This document shows, piece by piece, positions 33,292-42,359 of a stretch of 64,000 nucleotides of DNA. Position numbers and translations under genes: made by a program. Each line of letters starts with the position of its first letter. Position 1 is the first letter of the stretch. The DNA is from Haliscomenobacter sp033763495. GTDB lineage: Bacteria > Bacteroidota > Bacteroidia > Chitinophagales > Saprospiraceae. Location: assembly GCF_033763495.1 (NCBI RefSeq), contig NZ_JANRKL010000035.1:124001-188000 (forward strand), written 5' to 3'. The notes under the pieces were generated by a model that searched no databases, was not told the origin of the DNA, and saw nothing but the letters and a program-made list of their open reading frames with translations.

Positions 33292-34230
33292 ATGAAGTAC
33301 CTAGATCAACAGCAGATAAAAGACCTCCTGCCTATGACCGATTGTATAGCGGTCATGCGCAATTTATTCAGCCTAGACCCTGAAAAAGACCTGATCAATC
33401 CTTTACGCCCCAAAATGATGTTGCCCAACGGTGGAATTCTTGGCATGATGCCTGCTTCTATTCTGCCTTATGGTGTGATGGGCATCAAGATTATCAGCGT
33501 CTATTTACAGAATTACGAAAAAGGACTGAGTTCCCATCAGGGCATCATTCATCTTTTTGATGCGGAAAACGGAATGCTTTTATTGAGTATGGATGCAGAT
33601 GAAGTAACAGCCATCCGCACCGCAGCAGTTAGCGCTTTGATGACGGATCTCCTTGCTGAAAATGGGGCCGAAACGCTGTGTCTGATTGGTACAGGAACAC
33701 AGGCGATCACCCATCTGGAAGCCATTAGATTGGTGCGGCCGATAAAACGAGTACAGGTTTGGAGTAAAAACCAGGCAAATGTTGTACGTTTTGTGCAAGA
33801 ACAGTCTGCTCATCACGATGTAGAGATTCTTGCTTGCTCAGATGCAGAAAATGCAGTACGAGGGGCTGACATTGTTTGTACGCTCACATCCTCTGCTGAA
33901 CCTTTGGTTTTTAATCCATGGTTAAAACCGGGGGTACACATCAATGCGGTTGGCGCCAGTACACCCAATTACCGGGAATTGGCACCCGAGATCATTTTTG
34001 ATGCAGATGTATTTGTGGACAATTATGAATCCGCTGTTAATGAAGCGGGTGATTTGATTTTGGCGGTGGGTGGCAAAACCAAAGTCAGGCCTTTGATAAA
34101 AGGGGATATTCATGCAGTTTTGAGCCAACCGGGGTTAGTTGATAAATCGCACAAGACCCTCTTTAAATCCCTGGGTTTGGCCATTGAAGACATTGCAGTG
34201 GCGCATTATTGTTGGCAAAAAATCAGTTGA
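33292..34230 (+). CDS. ornithine cyclodeaminase/mu-crystallin family protein
   Basis: A 312-aa NAD(P)-binding enzyme. Family features are PLRPKMMLPNGGILGMMPAS, GVMGIKIISVY, the VTAIRTAAVSALMTDLLA segment, the Rossmann motif LCLIGTGTQAITHLEAI, and GVHINAVGASTPNYREL. Members include ornithine cyclodeaminase, alanine dehydrogenase (archaeal) and ketimine reductases; sequence reading does not decide between them. It ends 15 bp before the P-type ATPase gene, so the two may share a transcript. Confidence 0.9.
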   Translation: MKYLDQQQIKDLLPMTDCIAVMRNLFSLDPEKDLINPLRPKMMLPNGGILGMMPASILPYGVMGIKIISVYLQNYEKGLSSHQGIIHLFDAENGMLLLSMDADEVTAIRTAAVSALMTDLLAENGAETLCLIGTGTQAITHLEAIRLVRPIKRVQVWSKNQANVVRFVQEQSAHHDVEILACSDAENAVRGADIVCTLTSSAEPLVFNPWLKPGVHINAVGASTPNYRELAPEIIFDADVFVDNYESAVNEAGDLILAVGGKTKVRPLIKGDIHAVLSQPGLVDKSHKTLFKSLGLAIEDIAVAHYCWQKIS

Positions 34231-34245
34231 GAAAACTTCAAACGA

Positions 34246-36837
34246 ATGGCCAATTTCCATACCAAAACCATTGTGCAAAGCCTCGAATTGCTCAAAACTG
34301 AGCCTGGGGGCTTACCTACTACCGAAATGGTCAATCGCCAAAACCTGTATGGTCCCAATGAACTGGTCCAAAAAAAGCCCAAGCCACCTTGGTTGATGTT
34401 TTTGCTACAATTCAAAGATTTTATGATCCTGATCCTGATGGTTGCCGCCATTATTTCAGGCATTGTGGGAGAAACCACCGACTCCATCATCATTTTGATC
34501 ATAGTTTTGTTGAATGCAGTCATCGGTTTTATCCAGGAGTACCGGGCAGAAAAAGCCATTGATGCCCTCAAAAAAATGAGCATCACCATGACCAATGTCC
34601 GCAGAGATGGGGTGGTACAGACTCTTTCCTCTACTGAGCTCGTACCTGGCGATGTGGTGCTATTGGAAGCTGGTAATGTTATCCCTGCTGATTTGCGCTT
34701 ATTGGAAGCCAACAACCTGCGCATCGATGAATCTACCCTCACCGGAGAGTCCGTACCGGTGGATAAACTGACTGAAGTTTTAGAACTGGCCGATAGCCCA
34801 TTGGGGGATCGCTTCAATCTGGCTTTCAAAGGCACCTTGCTCACCAACGGGCGAGGACTGGGCGTCGTTACGGCCACGGGTATGCAAACAGAACTTGGGA
34901 AAATTGCCCAACTTCTTCAAGGCGAAGAAGTAGATACGCCCTTAAAACGGCGCATGACGGCTTTTGGAAAAAACCTTACCTACATCATTCTCTTTATCTG
35001 TGTCATCATCTTCGTGGCGGGTTGGTTGCGCGGTGAAGACGAGTTGAAGATGTTGTTGATTTCCATAAGCCTAGCTGTTGCGGCCATTCCAGAGGCTTTG
35101 CCTGCCCTGATGACTATCGCGCTGGCTCGTGGGGCCAATCGGATGGCTAAAAAGAAGGCCTTGGTGCGTAAATTGCCCTCAGTCGAAACCCTGGGCTCAG
35201 TTTCCTACATCTGTAGTGACAAAACGGGGACTTTGACCCAAAACAAAATGAAGGTGGTCAGCAGTTTTGCAACAGAACCATTTATTGATGGCATTGAAGT
35301 CACCCCACTTCTACTGGTTATGTCGCTCAACCAGGACGTCAATGTAAAATCGGCCACGGAACTGCATGGCGATTCCACTGAGGTGGCCATCGTGGAAGAG
35401 GCCATAGCACAATTGGGTTTTGAAACCTTCCAAAATCTAGTCCAACAATTTCCAAGAGTAGCTGAATTGCCCTTTGATTCCGACCGCAAATGTATGACTA
35501 CGGTACATCAGTTTGGAGAGCAGTTTTTGGTGCTAAGTAAAGGGGCAAGCGAGTCCTTAATGCCTGTGCTGAATTCATCACTCCACCAGCAACATCTGGA
35601 AAACATGTCCGATTCCTGGGCTAAAGAAGGCCAAAGAGTGCTTGCCTTTGCCTACAAAATTTTGCCTGCATTGCCCCAGCCCTTTTCGTATGAAACCGTA
35701 GAAACCCAGATAGACTTTGCTGGCGTGGTTGGCATCATTGATCCGCCTCGGGAAGAGGTCAAAAGTGCCATCGCTGAATCCAGAGCCGCAGGTATCCACC
35801 CGGTGATGATTACCGGGGACCATCCCGCCACCGCGGCAGCCATTGCCCGAGAAATCGGGATTTTACAAGCCGGTGACCAAACCCTAACCGGAGGAACTCT
35901 AGCCCAACTTTCGGAAGAAGCCTTTCTGGATCAGGTTGAAAACACCACGGTGTATGCCCGGGTTTCTCCTGATCAGAAACTGCGCATCGTCAAAGCTTTA
36001 CAAGCTAAAGGACACTACACTGCCATGACCGGGGATGGCGTAAATGATGCCCCTTCTCTCAAAGCCGCTAACATTGGTATTGCCATGGGCATCAACGGCA
36101 CCGATGTCAGCAAGGAGGCGGCACACATGATTTTGTTGGACGACAATTTTGCGACCATCATTAAAGCCGTCAAAGAAGGTCGCCGGATCTACGACAATAT
36201 CCGAAAATTTGTCAAGTACATCATGACTTGCAACAGTGCAGAGTTATGGACCATCTTTTTAGCCCCTCTGATTGGTTTACCCATGCCCCTTTTGCCCATC
36301 CATATCCTGTGGATCAACCTGGTTACCGATGGCTTACCTGGTTTGGCGCTGGCGGGCGAAAAAGCGGAAAAAGATGTGATGAAACGCCCTCCTAGGGGAG
36401 TCAATGAAAACATTTTTGCGGAAGGGCTTGGTTACCACATCATTTGGGTGGGCTTGTTGATGGCGGGGGTTACCCTGGGGGTTCAGGCCTGGAGTTTAAA
36501 GGAGGGAGGACATTGGCAAACGATGGTTTTTACAGTGCTTTCTCTTGCCCAGTTGGGCCACGCCTTGGCGGTACGGGGTGAGCGCAGTTTTTTGTTTCAG
36601 CAAGGTTTGTTCAGCAATTTGCCTTTGGTTGGGTCTGTTTTTTTTACTTTTTTACTGCAATTGGCCGTAATTTATGTACCCTTTTTAAATAGCGTTTTTC
36701 GCACTCAGCCTTTGTCCTTGCGGGAGTTGGGGATTTGTTTGGGATTAGCAGCCGTGGTATTTCACGCGGTGGAATTGGAAAAATGGGTGAAAGGGAATTT
36801 GCGGAAAAGTAGCCCAAAAGCGATTACCAGAGCTTAA
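34246..36837 (+). CDS. P-type (IIA, Ca2+-like) cation-transporting ATPase
   Basis: An 863-aa membrane pump. The actuator has the TGES loop (ESTLTGESVPV). Helix 4 has AAIPEALPALM, the PEALP-type ion site. The phosphorylated aspartate is D325 in ICSDKTGTLTQNK. Further motifs are KGASE (nucleotide domain), TGDHPATA, MTGDGVNDAP, and helix 6 NLVTDGLPGLALA (NxxTDGxP), which in SERCA/PMR1-type pumps ligates Ca2+. Ten membrane segments are expected. It most likely exports Ca2+ or Mn2+. The 3' end overlaps the convergent ATP-grasp gene by 4 bp. Confidence 0.93.
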   Translation: MANFHTKTIVQSLELLKTEPGGLPTTEMVNRQNLYGPNELVQKKPKPPWLMFLLQFKDFMILILMVAAIISGIVGETTDSIIILIIVLLNAVIGFIQEYRAEKAIDALKKMSITMTNVRRDGVVQTLSSTELVPGDVVLLEAGNVIPADLRLLEANNLRIDESTLTGESVPVDKLTEVLELADSPLGDRFNLAFKGTLLTNGRGLGVVTATGMQTELGKIAQLLQGEEVDTPLKRRMTAFGKNLTYIILFICVIIFVAGWLRGEDELKMLLISISLAVAAIPEALPALMTIALARGANRMAKKKALVRKLPSVETLGSVSYICSDKTGTLTQNKMKVVSSFATEPFIDGIEVTPLLLVMSLNQDVNVKSATELHGDSTEVAIVEEAIAQLGFETFQNLVQQFPRVAELPFDSDRKCMTTVHQFGEQFLVLSKGASESLMPVLNSSLHQQHLENMSDSWAKEGQRVLAFAYKILPALPQPFSYETVETQIDFAGVVGIIDPPREEVKSAIAESRAAGIHPVMITGDHPATAAAIAREIGILQAGDQTLTGGTLAQLSEEAFLDQVENTTVYARVSPDQKLRIVKALQAKGHYTAMTGDGVNDAPSLKAANIGIAMGINGTDVSKEAAHMILLDDNFATIIKAVKEGRRIYDNIRKFVKYIMTCNSAELWTIFLAPLIGLPMPLLPIHILWINLVTDGLPGLALAGEKAEKDVMKRPPRGVNENIFAEGLGYHIIWVGLLMAGVTLGVQAWSLKEGGHWQTMVFTVLSLAQLGHALAVRGERSFLFQQGLFSNLPLVGSVFFTFLLQLAVIYVPFLNSVFRTQPLSLRELGICLGLAAVVFHAVELEKWVKGNLRKSSPKAITRA

Positions 36838-38423
36838 AATCGAGTACTCTCTTTATCCAGAACCTCAATGGTTTTGGCAAAATAAGCCTGGGCTTCGGCA
36901 ATGTTTCTCCCGATACAGACCATGCCCAATTTTCCGTATTGCGACAGGGCCCCAATCATGTGAAAAGTAACTCCGCATTGGGTCACCCCATCATATTGAA
37001 TGCGGTTACAATGAGCGATATCAATCAGGTCTTGAGGGCTTAACCCCTTGTATTTTTCGTTGACCACATTATCTGAGGCAAAATAACAGCGGGTTTGGCC
37101 ATTTGGCATTTGATAACTCCCTTGTTGCCAATCAAACATCCCATCAGTCAAAAATTGGAGCATCAAAAAAGGGTGAGTTGTACCTCCTTTGCGCAAGTTG
37201 ATTTCTATCGCATAGTGTTTCCAGGTATTGTCCTCTTTTACCGAAATAAAATCAATACCAAAACGGCCCAATACGCCCTGTTGCTGCAATTCGTCTGCAA
37301 CTTTTTTGCCAATGGTCGCGATCTCATAAGTGTATTCCGGGTTTGCGGGGAAGGTAGCGCCCAGAAAAACCTGCCCACTTTCCCCACCCAGTACCTGATC
37401 GTGAGTAGAAATGACTTCACTTTCGCCCAAAGGATTGATGCGCAATTGAACCGAGGGAGATTCTTTGATTTGACCTTCGATGAATTCCTCCACGATCCCT
37501 CCCATGCTATTGAATTTCTGCATAAAACTGCTGTAATCCAGGCCTTCAGCTACTATGGTTGTTTGTTGAGCCAATCGTTCTTGAATTACCGCCAACGGGT
37601 TTGTTTCCTCCAACAATGATTTAGGGAAACGAAAAATGGCATTCCCATCTCCCGAAAAACCATCATTCATTTTGATGACGGCTTTTTGCAATTGTGGCTG
37701 ATTGCGTTTGAGTTGCAGCAAAGCACTGGCGATTTCTGTTTCAGAATGGATATTTTCAATCCCGAAGGGTAAGTTCAGGTTCAGTTTTTTAAAAATTCGT
37801 CGGCTCCCCGTTTTGGTTCCCAAATACAACAAAGCAGGATCACAGCCGTAAACCGGAATATCCAAAGCCAGTGCCAGTTGTTGCTCGTAATACGTCTCAT
37901 TAAAACAAACCAAATGAGCCAATTCCGGGCCTTTAATGTTCGATTTGATGCGCTGAATCAGCCGAGGTCGGGCGAGGATTTTTTCAGTCAAGGAAATTTT
38001 GCTGGCGTCGTAACAACTCAGTAGAGTAAGCCGCTGCCGGGCATGAAAACCAGTAATACCAGGCAATAAATGCAGGTAATAATCAATTATGATCTCGTCG
38101 ATGGGCATGCTGGTCACGTAAACTACCCGGGTGCGGGGCATACGCAATAGCATCAGCAAACAGAGGAGCCTTTCTTCGTAAAATTGGACACCTTGTAAGG
38201 CTTTCAGGATTTTTTGATCCAGCGTCAAACTAGGAATAACCACCACGGTTTTTTCGGCCAGGTCGTTGGAAAAGATATGCGGATACTGCTCTGCAAAGCG
38301 CTGTTGGAGAAGTTGGTATTGGTGATTTGAATGGTCTATGCCTGGTTTTTGCATCATCGGAGGAGCTTGTTGAAATTCCAACAAGTTAGCCAGATGGGTT
38401 AGGCCAGGGCAATGACTTTTCAA
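36834..38423 (-). CDS. PGM1-like pre-ATP-grasp/ATP-grasp ligase-like protein
   Basis: A 529-aa soluble protein. The N-terminal half (VVVIPSLTLDQKILKALQGVQFYEERLLCLLMLLR, VVYVTSMPIDEIIIDYYLHLLPGI) matches the pre-ATP-grasp region of PGM1-related peptide ligases. The ATP-grasp half has AVIKMNDGFSGDGNAIFRFP (ATP-binding lysine and glycine loop), VEEFIEG, RFGIDFIS and YAIEINLRKGGTTHPF, where E and N are expected Mg2+ ligands. PGM1 itself is a ligase of pheganomycin biosynthesis that joins amino acids to a peptide. Here there is no peptide precursor or other biosynthetic gene next door, so the product is unknown. An internal start at residue 23 is possible. Confidence 0.75.
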   Translation of the reverse strand: MKSHCPGLTHLANLLEFQQAPPMMQKPGIDHSNHQYQLLQQRFAEQYPHIFSNDLAEKTVVVIPSLTLDQKILKALQGVQFYEERLLCLLMLLRMPRTRVVYVTSMPIDEIIIDYYLHLLPGITGFHARQRLTLLSCYDASKISLTEKILARPRLIQRIKSNIKGPELAHLVCFNETYYEQQLALALDIPVYGCDPALLYLGTKTGSRRIFKKLNLNLPFGIENIHSETEIASALLQLKRNQPQLQKAVIKMNDGFSGDGNAIFRFPKSLLEETNPLAVIQERLAQQTTIVAEGLDYSSFMQKFNSMGGIVEEFIEGQIKESPSVQLRINPLGESEVISTHDQVLGGESGQVFLGATFPANPEYTYEIATIGKKVADELQQQGVLGRFGIDFISVKEDNTWKHYAIEINLRKGGTTHPFLMLQFLTDGMFDWQQGSYQMPNGQTRCYFASDNVVNEKYKGLSPQDLIDIAHCNRIQYDGVTQCGVTFHMIGALSQYGKLGMVCIGRNIAEAQAYFAKTIEVLDKESTRF

Positions 38424-38481
38424 CTGGTAATGAGATGATTTTCAGGTTGAAGATTGGTCGGAAGCGTCGTCGCCCACCCTC

Positions 38482-39066
38482 TCACCCCATCAAAAACACC
38501 GTCATCGTCCTTGCGCCATGCGCCCCCAATACCAGTGATTGTTCAATATCCGCAGTTTTAGAAGGCCCGGCAATAAACACCCCGAAACCATACTCCTGGC
38601 CTTGCAAACGTTCATAAGCCTGATGCATGTTGGCAACGAGGGCGTCTGCGGGCAAGACAACAGCCAGGTGTTGGCAAATAAAAGGCACTGCCCGTTGTTG
38701 AAAATTGGCTTCGGTCACCCAGATGGCTGAGTTTTCCGCCACACCAAAGGTTCCGGTAATGATGGCCAGTTCTACATTCGCCAGTTCGTGCGGATCTGTA
38801 TTTTCGGGAATAGGATCGGCCAAATGTTGCAAGGCAGGAATGGAGCTGATGATGCGTCCTGGATACGGATTTTCTTGCAAATAAGTCTCTATCCCTGAAT
38901 AATCCTTTACCTGCACGGGTTTACCACCGATGCTACTCAATACCGTCATAAACTGATCCAATACCTCACTTGTCCGCACCGGGAAGGAAGTCAAATCCGG
39001 CAAAGGGCGTTCATTTACAGGTTGATTGGCCCGTACTTGGGCCAATATTTGATCTCTTACTGACAT
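38482..39066 (-). CDS. lutC: LUD domain protein LutC
   Basis: A 194-aa protein of the LutC/YkgG family (LUD fold). Visible features are MSVRDQILAQVRANQP at the start, ELANVELAIITGTFGVAENSAIWVTE and the C-terminal VLGAHGARTMTVFLMG. LutC with LutA and LutB oxidises L-lactate to pyruvate. The gene starts 12 bp after lutB ends, so the pair is translationally linked. No lutA is in the window. Confidence 0.88.
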   Translation of the reverse strand: MSVRDQILAQVRANQPVNERPLPDLTSFPVRTSEVLDQFMTVLSSIGGKPVQVKDYSGIETYLQENPYPGRIISSIPALQHLADPIPENTDPHELANVELAIITGTFGVAENSAIWVTEANFQQRAVPFICQHLAVVLPADALVANMHQAYERLQGQEYGFGVFIAGPSKTADIEQSLVLGAHGARTMTVFLMG

Positions 39067-39077
39067 ACGTTAGCCGT

Positions 39078-40451
39078 TTAACTTCTATTTTTGAGGTACC
39101 ATTCCCGGAATGATTCTTTGGGTGCCGCGGGCATTTCCCTTTGTTTGAACCAGGGATTGAAGGAATTACTGACCATCCCTGGAATGGCCCGCATGGTCCA
39201 ACGCCCCATTTTGCCCATACTTCGGTACACCCTTGGATTGGACAATACAGTAGACATCATTTTGAGGCCCATTTTTTTACCAAAATCAACTTTGCCTTGA
39301 CGCGTCAATTCTTGTCGCCATTCGTACAACTGCTCATGGATATTGATCTTTACCGGGCAAACGTTGGAGCAGGAACCACAAAGAGTAGAAGCAAAAGGTA
39401 AATCCGCGTTTTTAGTCATGTCCAAATTGGGCGCCAAAATTGCCCCAATTGGCCCTGCTACCGCGTTGTGGTACGAATGCCCACCACTCCGGCGATACAC
39501 AGGGCAAGTATTCATACAAGCCCCACAACGGATACATTTGAGTGAATTGCGGAAGGCTTCACGACCCAGTTGTCGGCTGCGGCCATTGTCTACCAGTACG
39601 ATGTGCAACTGAGCTCCGGCACGTGGGCTTTTGAAATGACTGGAATAAGTAGTGATGGGTTGCCCGGTAGCACTGCGGGCCAAAAGGCGCAAAAATACTC
39701 CCAGGTGTTCGCGGCGAGGGATGATTTTTTCGATGCCCATACAAGCAATGTGGACATCGGCAAGATGGACGCCCATGTCGGCATTGCCCTCGTTGGTGCA
39801 CACCACAAATTCTCCGGTTTCGGCGACGGCAAAATTGACCCCTGTCAGGGCTACCCGGCGACTAAGGAATTTGTCGCGCAAGTGTTGGCGGGCCGCTTCG
39901 GTCAACAATTGTGGGTCAGCACTTCCTTTAGGGGTGCCCAGGTGTTGGTGAAACAATTCTCCAATTTCTTCTTTTTTCCAGTGGATGCAGGGCATCACGA
40001 TGTGGCTGGGTGGTTCGTCGGCCAGTTGCACGATACGTTCACCCAGGTCGGTATCTACTACTTCAATGCCATTTTCGGCCAGGTATTCGTTGAGGTGGCA
40101 CTCTTCGGTGAGCATGGATTTTGACTTGACCATGCGAGTAGCGCCAGCTTGTTGTAGAAGGGAAAGGACAATTTGGTTGTGTTCTGCTCCATCGGCTGCC
40201 CAGTGTACGATGGCGCCGTTGGAAATGGCTTGTCGTTCAAAAGACTCGAGGTAATCTGCAAGGTTGCCCAACACATTGTCTTTGATGGCGGAAGCAGTGT
40301 TGCGCAGGGCTTCCCAATCTTCGTAGAGGGTATGTGCGGCTTTGTCCCGCTTTTGGCGTATCCACCACAATGTGGCATCGTGCCAGTCTACGCGGGGTTC
40401 ATCCGCGTTGAAACGTTCGGATAATTCGGGATGTTTGGGCTTGGTAGACAT
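39078..40451 (-). CDS. lutB: LutB-type iron-sulfur L-lactate oxidation protein
   Basis: Start at 40451 (MSTKPKHPELSERFN), 457 aa; the longer frame to 40490 adds 13 residues. The N-terminal part is a LUD domain (MVKSKSMLTEECHLNEYL, GVNFAVAETGEFVVCTNEGN). The C-terminal part has two ferredoxin-type 4Fe-4S motifs, CIRCGACMNTCPVYRRSGG and CGSCSNVCPV. It accepts electrons in L-lactate oxidation with LutA and LutC. LutA, the CCG-domain subunit, would normally precede it, but the gene upstream is a GH51 enzyme. Confidence 0.9.
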   Translation of the reverse strand: MSTKPKHPELSERFNADEPRVDWHDATLWWIRQKRDKAAHTLYEDWEALRNTASAIKDNVLGNLADYLESFERQAISNGAIVHWAADGAEHNQIVLSLLQQAGATRMVKSKSMLTEECHLNEYLAENGIEVVDTDLGERIVQLADEPPSHIVMPCIHWKKEEIGELFHQHLGTPKGSADPQLLTEAARQHLRDKFLSRRVALTGVNFAVAETGEFVVCTNEGNADMGVHLADVHIACMGIEKIIPRREHLGVFLRLLARSATGQPITTYSSHFKSPRAGAQLHIVLVDNGRSRQLGREAFRNSLKCIRCGACMNTCPVYRRSGGHSYHNAVAGPIGAILAPNLDMTKNADLPFASTLCGSCSNVCPVKINIHEQLYEWRQELTRQGKVDFGKKMGLKMMSTVLSNPRVYRSMGKMGRWTMRAIPGMVSNSFNPWFKQREMPAAPKESFREWYLKNRS

Positions 40452-40544
40452 TGCTTGCAGTTTACGGACTAAAGTAACTGCTTTCTCCAATAAAATCCTA
40501 CTTGTACTCTCCTATTGTAGCTCAAAATTTAGAAAAACGGATAA

Positions 40545-40623
40545 CCCTTTAGTGCCTTCGGTTTCTTAGGTGGTGAAAAAGAATCATTATTTCACCACCT
40601 AAGAAACCGAAGGCACTAAAGGG
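40545..40623. repeat. perfect 34-bp inverted repeat, CTTAGGTGG family
   Basis: Arms 40545-40578 and 40590-40623 are exact complements around an 11-nt loop. The arm contains CCTTCGGTTTCTTAGGTGG, one base from the arm at 19445. It lies 15 bp past the GH51 stop (minus strand) and upstream of lutB, so it probably ends the GH51 transcript and insulates lutB. Confidence 0.92.
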
Positions 40624-40638
40624 GCATCTAAGTAGCTT

Positions 40639-42174
40639 TTACTTCAAAGCCAGCACCACCACTGAAAATGGCGGCACCTTCACCTTCAATTGGCTACCAC
40701 TCAAGGTGGCACCTGTGTAGGCAGCAGGTTTGATTTTTTCCGGATTTTCAAAAGTATTGTGATCCTGCAAGGTAGCTGCAGTCAAAATCCGACCATTCAC
40801 GCTGGCGTACTTGGCACCGCGCAAATCGATGGTGATTTCCTGCGCTTCACGAGCGTGGATGTTGGTCAGCGAAATATGCGTTACCCCTTCTTTGTTTTTG
40901 GAAGCAGAACAAGTCAAGGCGGGCAACTGGCGATTGTCCAGTTTGTACTGGTTGGTCTGAATCGTCAAAGGCAGCATGGTAGCTTCCTGATGCACATTGT
41001 ACATTTCCATCACGTGATAGGTCGGCGTCAGGATCATTTTTTCCTCCTTCGTCAGGATCACCGCTTGCAGTACGTTGACGATCTGGGCCAGGTTGGCCAT
41101 TTTTACTCTGTCGCAATGGTTTTGGAAAATGTTTAGGGTCATCCCTGCCAATACGGCATCACGCATGGTGTTCTGCTGGTACAAAAATGCACCATTGGTA
41201 CCTGGTTCAACATCGTACCAACCACCCCATTCATCCACAATCAAGTCTACCCGTTTGTTGGGATCGTACTTGTCCATGATGTTGCTGTGGCGGGTAACCA
41301 GTTCTTCCATTTGGTAGGCCCGCTGCATGGTGGTAAAGTACTGATCTTCGGAAAAAGTAGTTGAAGGGCCTTTTTTGTTCCAGTCAATGACCGAATAATG
41401 GTGCAGGGCTACGGCATCGAGCATGTTGTGGGGAATGTCGCGCATCAAGACCTCCGTCCAGTTGTAATCCGCATCGCTGGCACCTGAGGCGATTTTGTAC
41501 AGGCGCGTATTGCCCGTTGAAGTCATAAAGGTGGCGTATTGGCGGTAAATGTTGGCGTAGTACTCTGGCTTCATGTTGCCACCACATCCCCAGGCTTCGT
41601 TGCCCAAGCCCCAAAAGCGGACTTTCCAGGGTTTTTCACGGCCATTTTCTTTGCGCAAATTGGACATGGGGCTGACTCCGTCAAAATTGGTATACTGTAC
41701 CCAATCGGCCAATTCCTGAACCGTTCCACTACCTACGTTTCCGGACAGGTAGGGTTCAGTGCCCAGCCTTTCACACAGATTCAAAAAATCGTGGGTACCA
41801 AAACTGTTGTTCTCGGTTACGTTACCCCACCAGGTATTCACAATCGTGGGGCGATTGGCGAGGGGGCCAATGCCGTCTTTCCAATGATAAGTATCGGCAA
41901 AACAACCACCTGGCCAGCGTAGGTTGGGAATTTTGAGTTTGATCAAGGCGTCGATCACGTCTTTGCGCACCCCATCTACAGTGGGGATTTTGGGGTTGTT
42001 TTGGCCCACGTAAATCCCATCGTAGATGCACCGGCCCAGGTGTTCCGAGAAATGGCCGTAAATGTGCTTGCTAATGGTGTGTTTGCCGAGGTCGGCATTG
42101 AGGACTATCTGGTTTTGAGCAAATAGGCTCAGGCTGCCAATAGTCAGCAGCAGCGTCAGATGCAGGTTTTTCAT
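40639..42174 (-). CDS. secreted alpha-L-arabinofuranosidase, GH51
   Basis: A 511-aa enzyme with a signal peptide (MKNLHLTLLLTIGSLSLFAQ). The GH51 barrel has IPNLRWPGGCFADTYHW, the acid/base E193 in WGLGNEAWGCGG and the nucleophile E315 in LIVDEWGGWYD, followed by a C-terminal beta-sandwich ending SVVVLALK. It releases terminal arabinofuranose from arabinan, arabinoxylan or pectin side chains, in the periplasm or outside. It is divergent from the PL22 oligogalacturonate lyase gene across 185 bp, which suggests joint use in pectin breakdown. Confidence 0.93.
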   Translation of the reverse strand: MKNLHLTLLLTIGSLSLFAQNQIVLNADLGKHTISKHIYGHFSEHLGRCIYDGIYVGQNNPKIPTVDGVRKDVIDALIKLKIPNLRWPGGCFADTYHWKDGIGPLANRPTIVNTWWGNVTENNSFGTHDFLNLCERLGTEPYLSGNVGSGTVQELADWVQYTNFDGVSPMSNLRKENGREKPWKVRFWGLGNEAWGCGGNMKPEYYANIYRQYATFMTSTGNTRLYKIASGASDADYNWTEVLMRDIPHNMLDAVALHHYSVIDWNKKGPSTTFSEDQYFTTMQRAYQMEELVTRHSNIMDKYDPNKRVDLIVDEWGGWYDVEPGTNGAFLYQQNTMRDAVLAGMTLNIFQNHCDRVKMANLAQIVNVLQAVILTKEEKMILTPTYHVMEMYNVHQEATMLPLTIQTNQYKLDNRQLPALTCSASKNKEGVTHISLTNIHAREAQEITIDLRGAKYASVNGRILTAATLQDHNTFENPEKIKPAAYTGATLSGSQLKVKVPPFSVVVLALK

Positions 42175-42359
42175 CGTTTACGTTTACGTCAGAATAATTG
42201 TAAAAATAACATTTAAAATGAAAGTGGCAAAAAAATCGAAGAAATTTTGAAAAAAGGGCAAGTGCCACCTAAAGTTATACTTTGTAGAAAACTTATAGTA
42301 CCCAATTCCTCCTAAGTTTTAGTTTATCTTTAAATATTCTAATCAAAACCTAAGATCAC
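42175..42359. other. intergenic region between divergent GH51 and PL22 genes
   Basis: Just before the GH51 start there is a short direct repeat CGTTTACGTTTACGT (42177-42191), and the middle is A/T-rich with GTTATACTTTGTAG near 42273 resembling a Bacteroidota promoter (TAnnTTTG with one base missing). No exact promoter or clear operator was found. Shared regulation is plausible but not shown. Confidence 0.35.
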
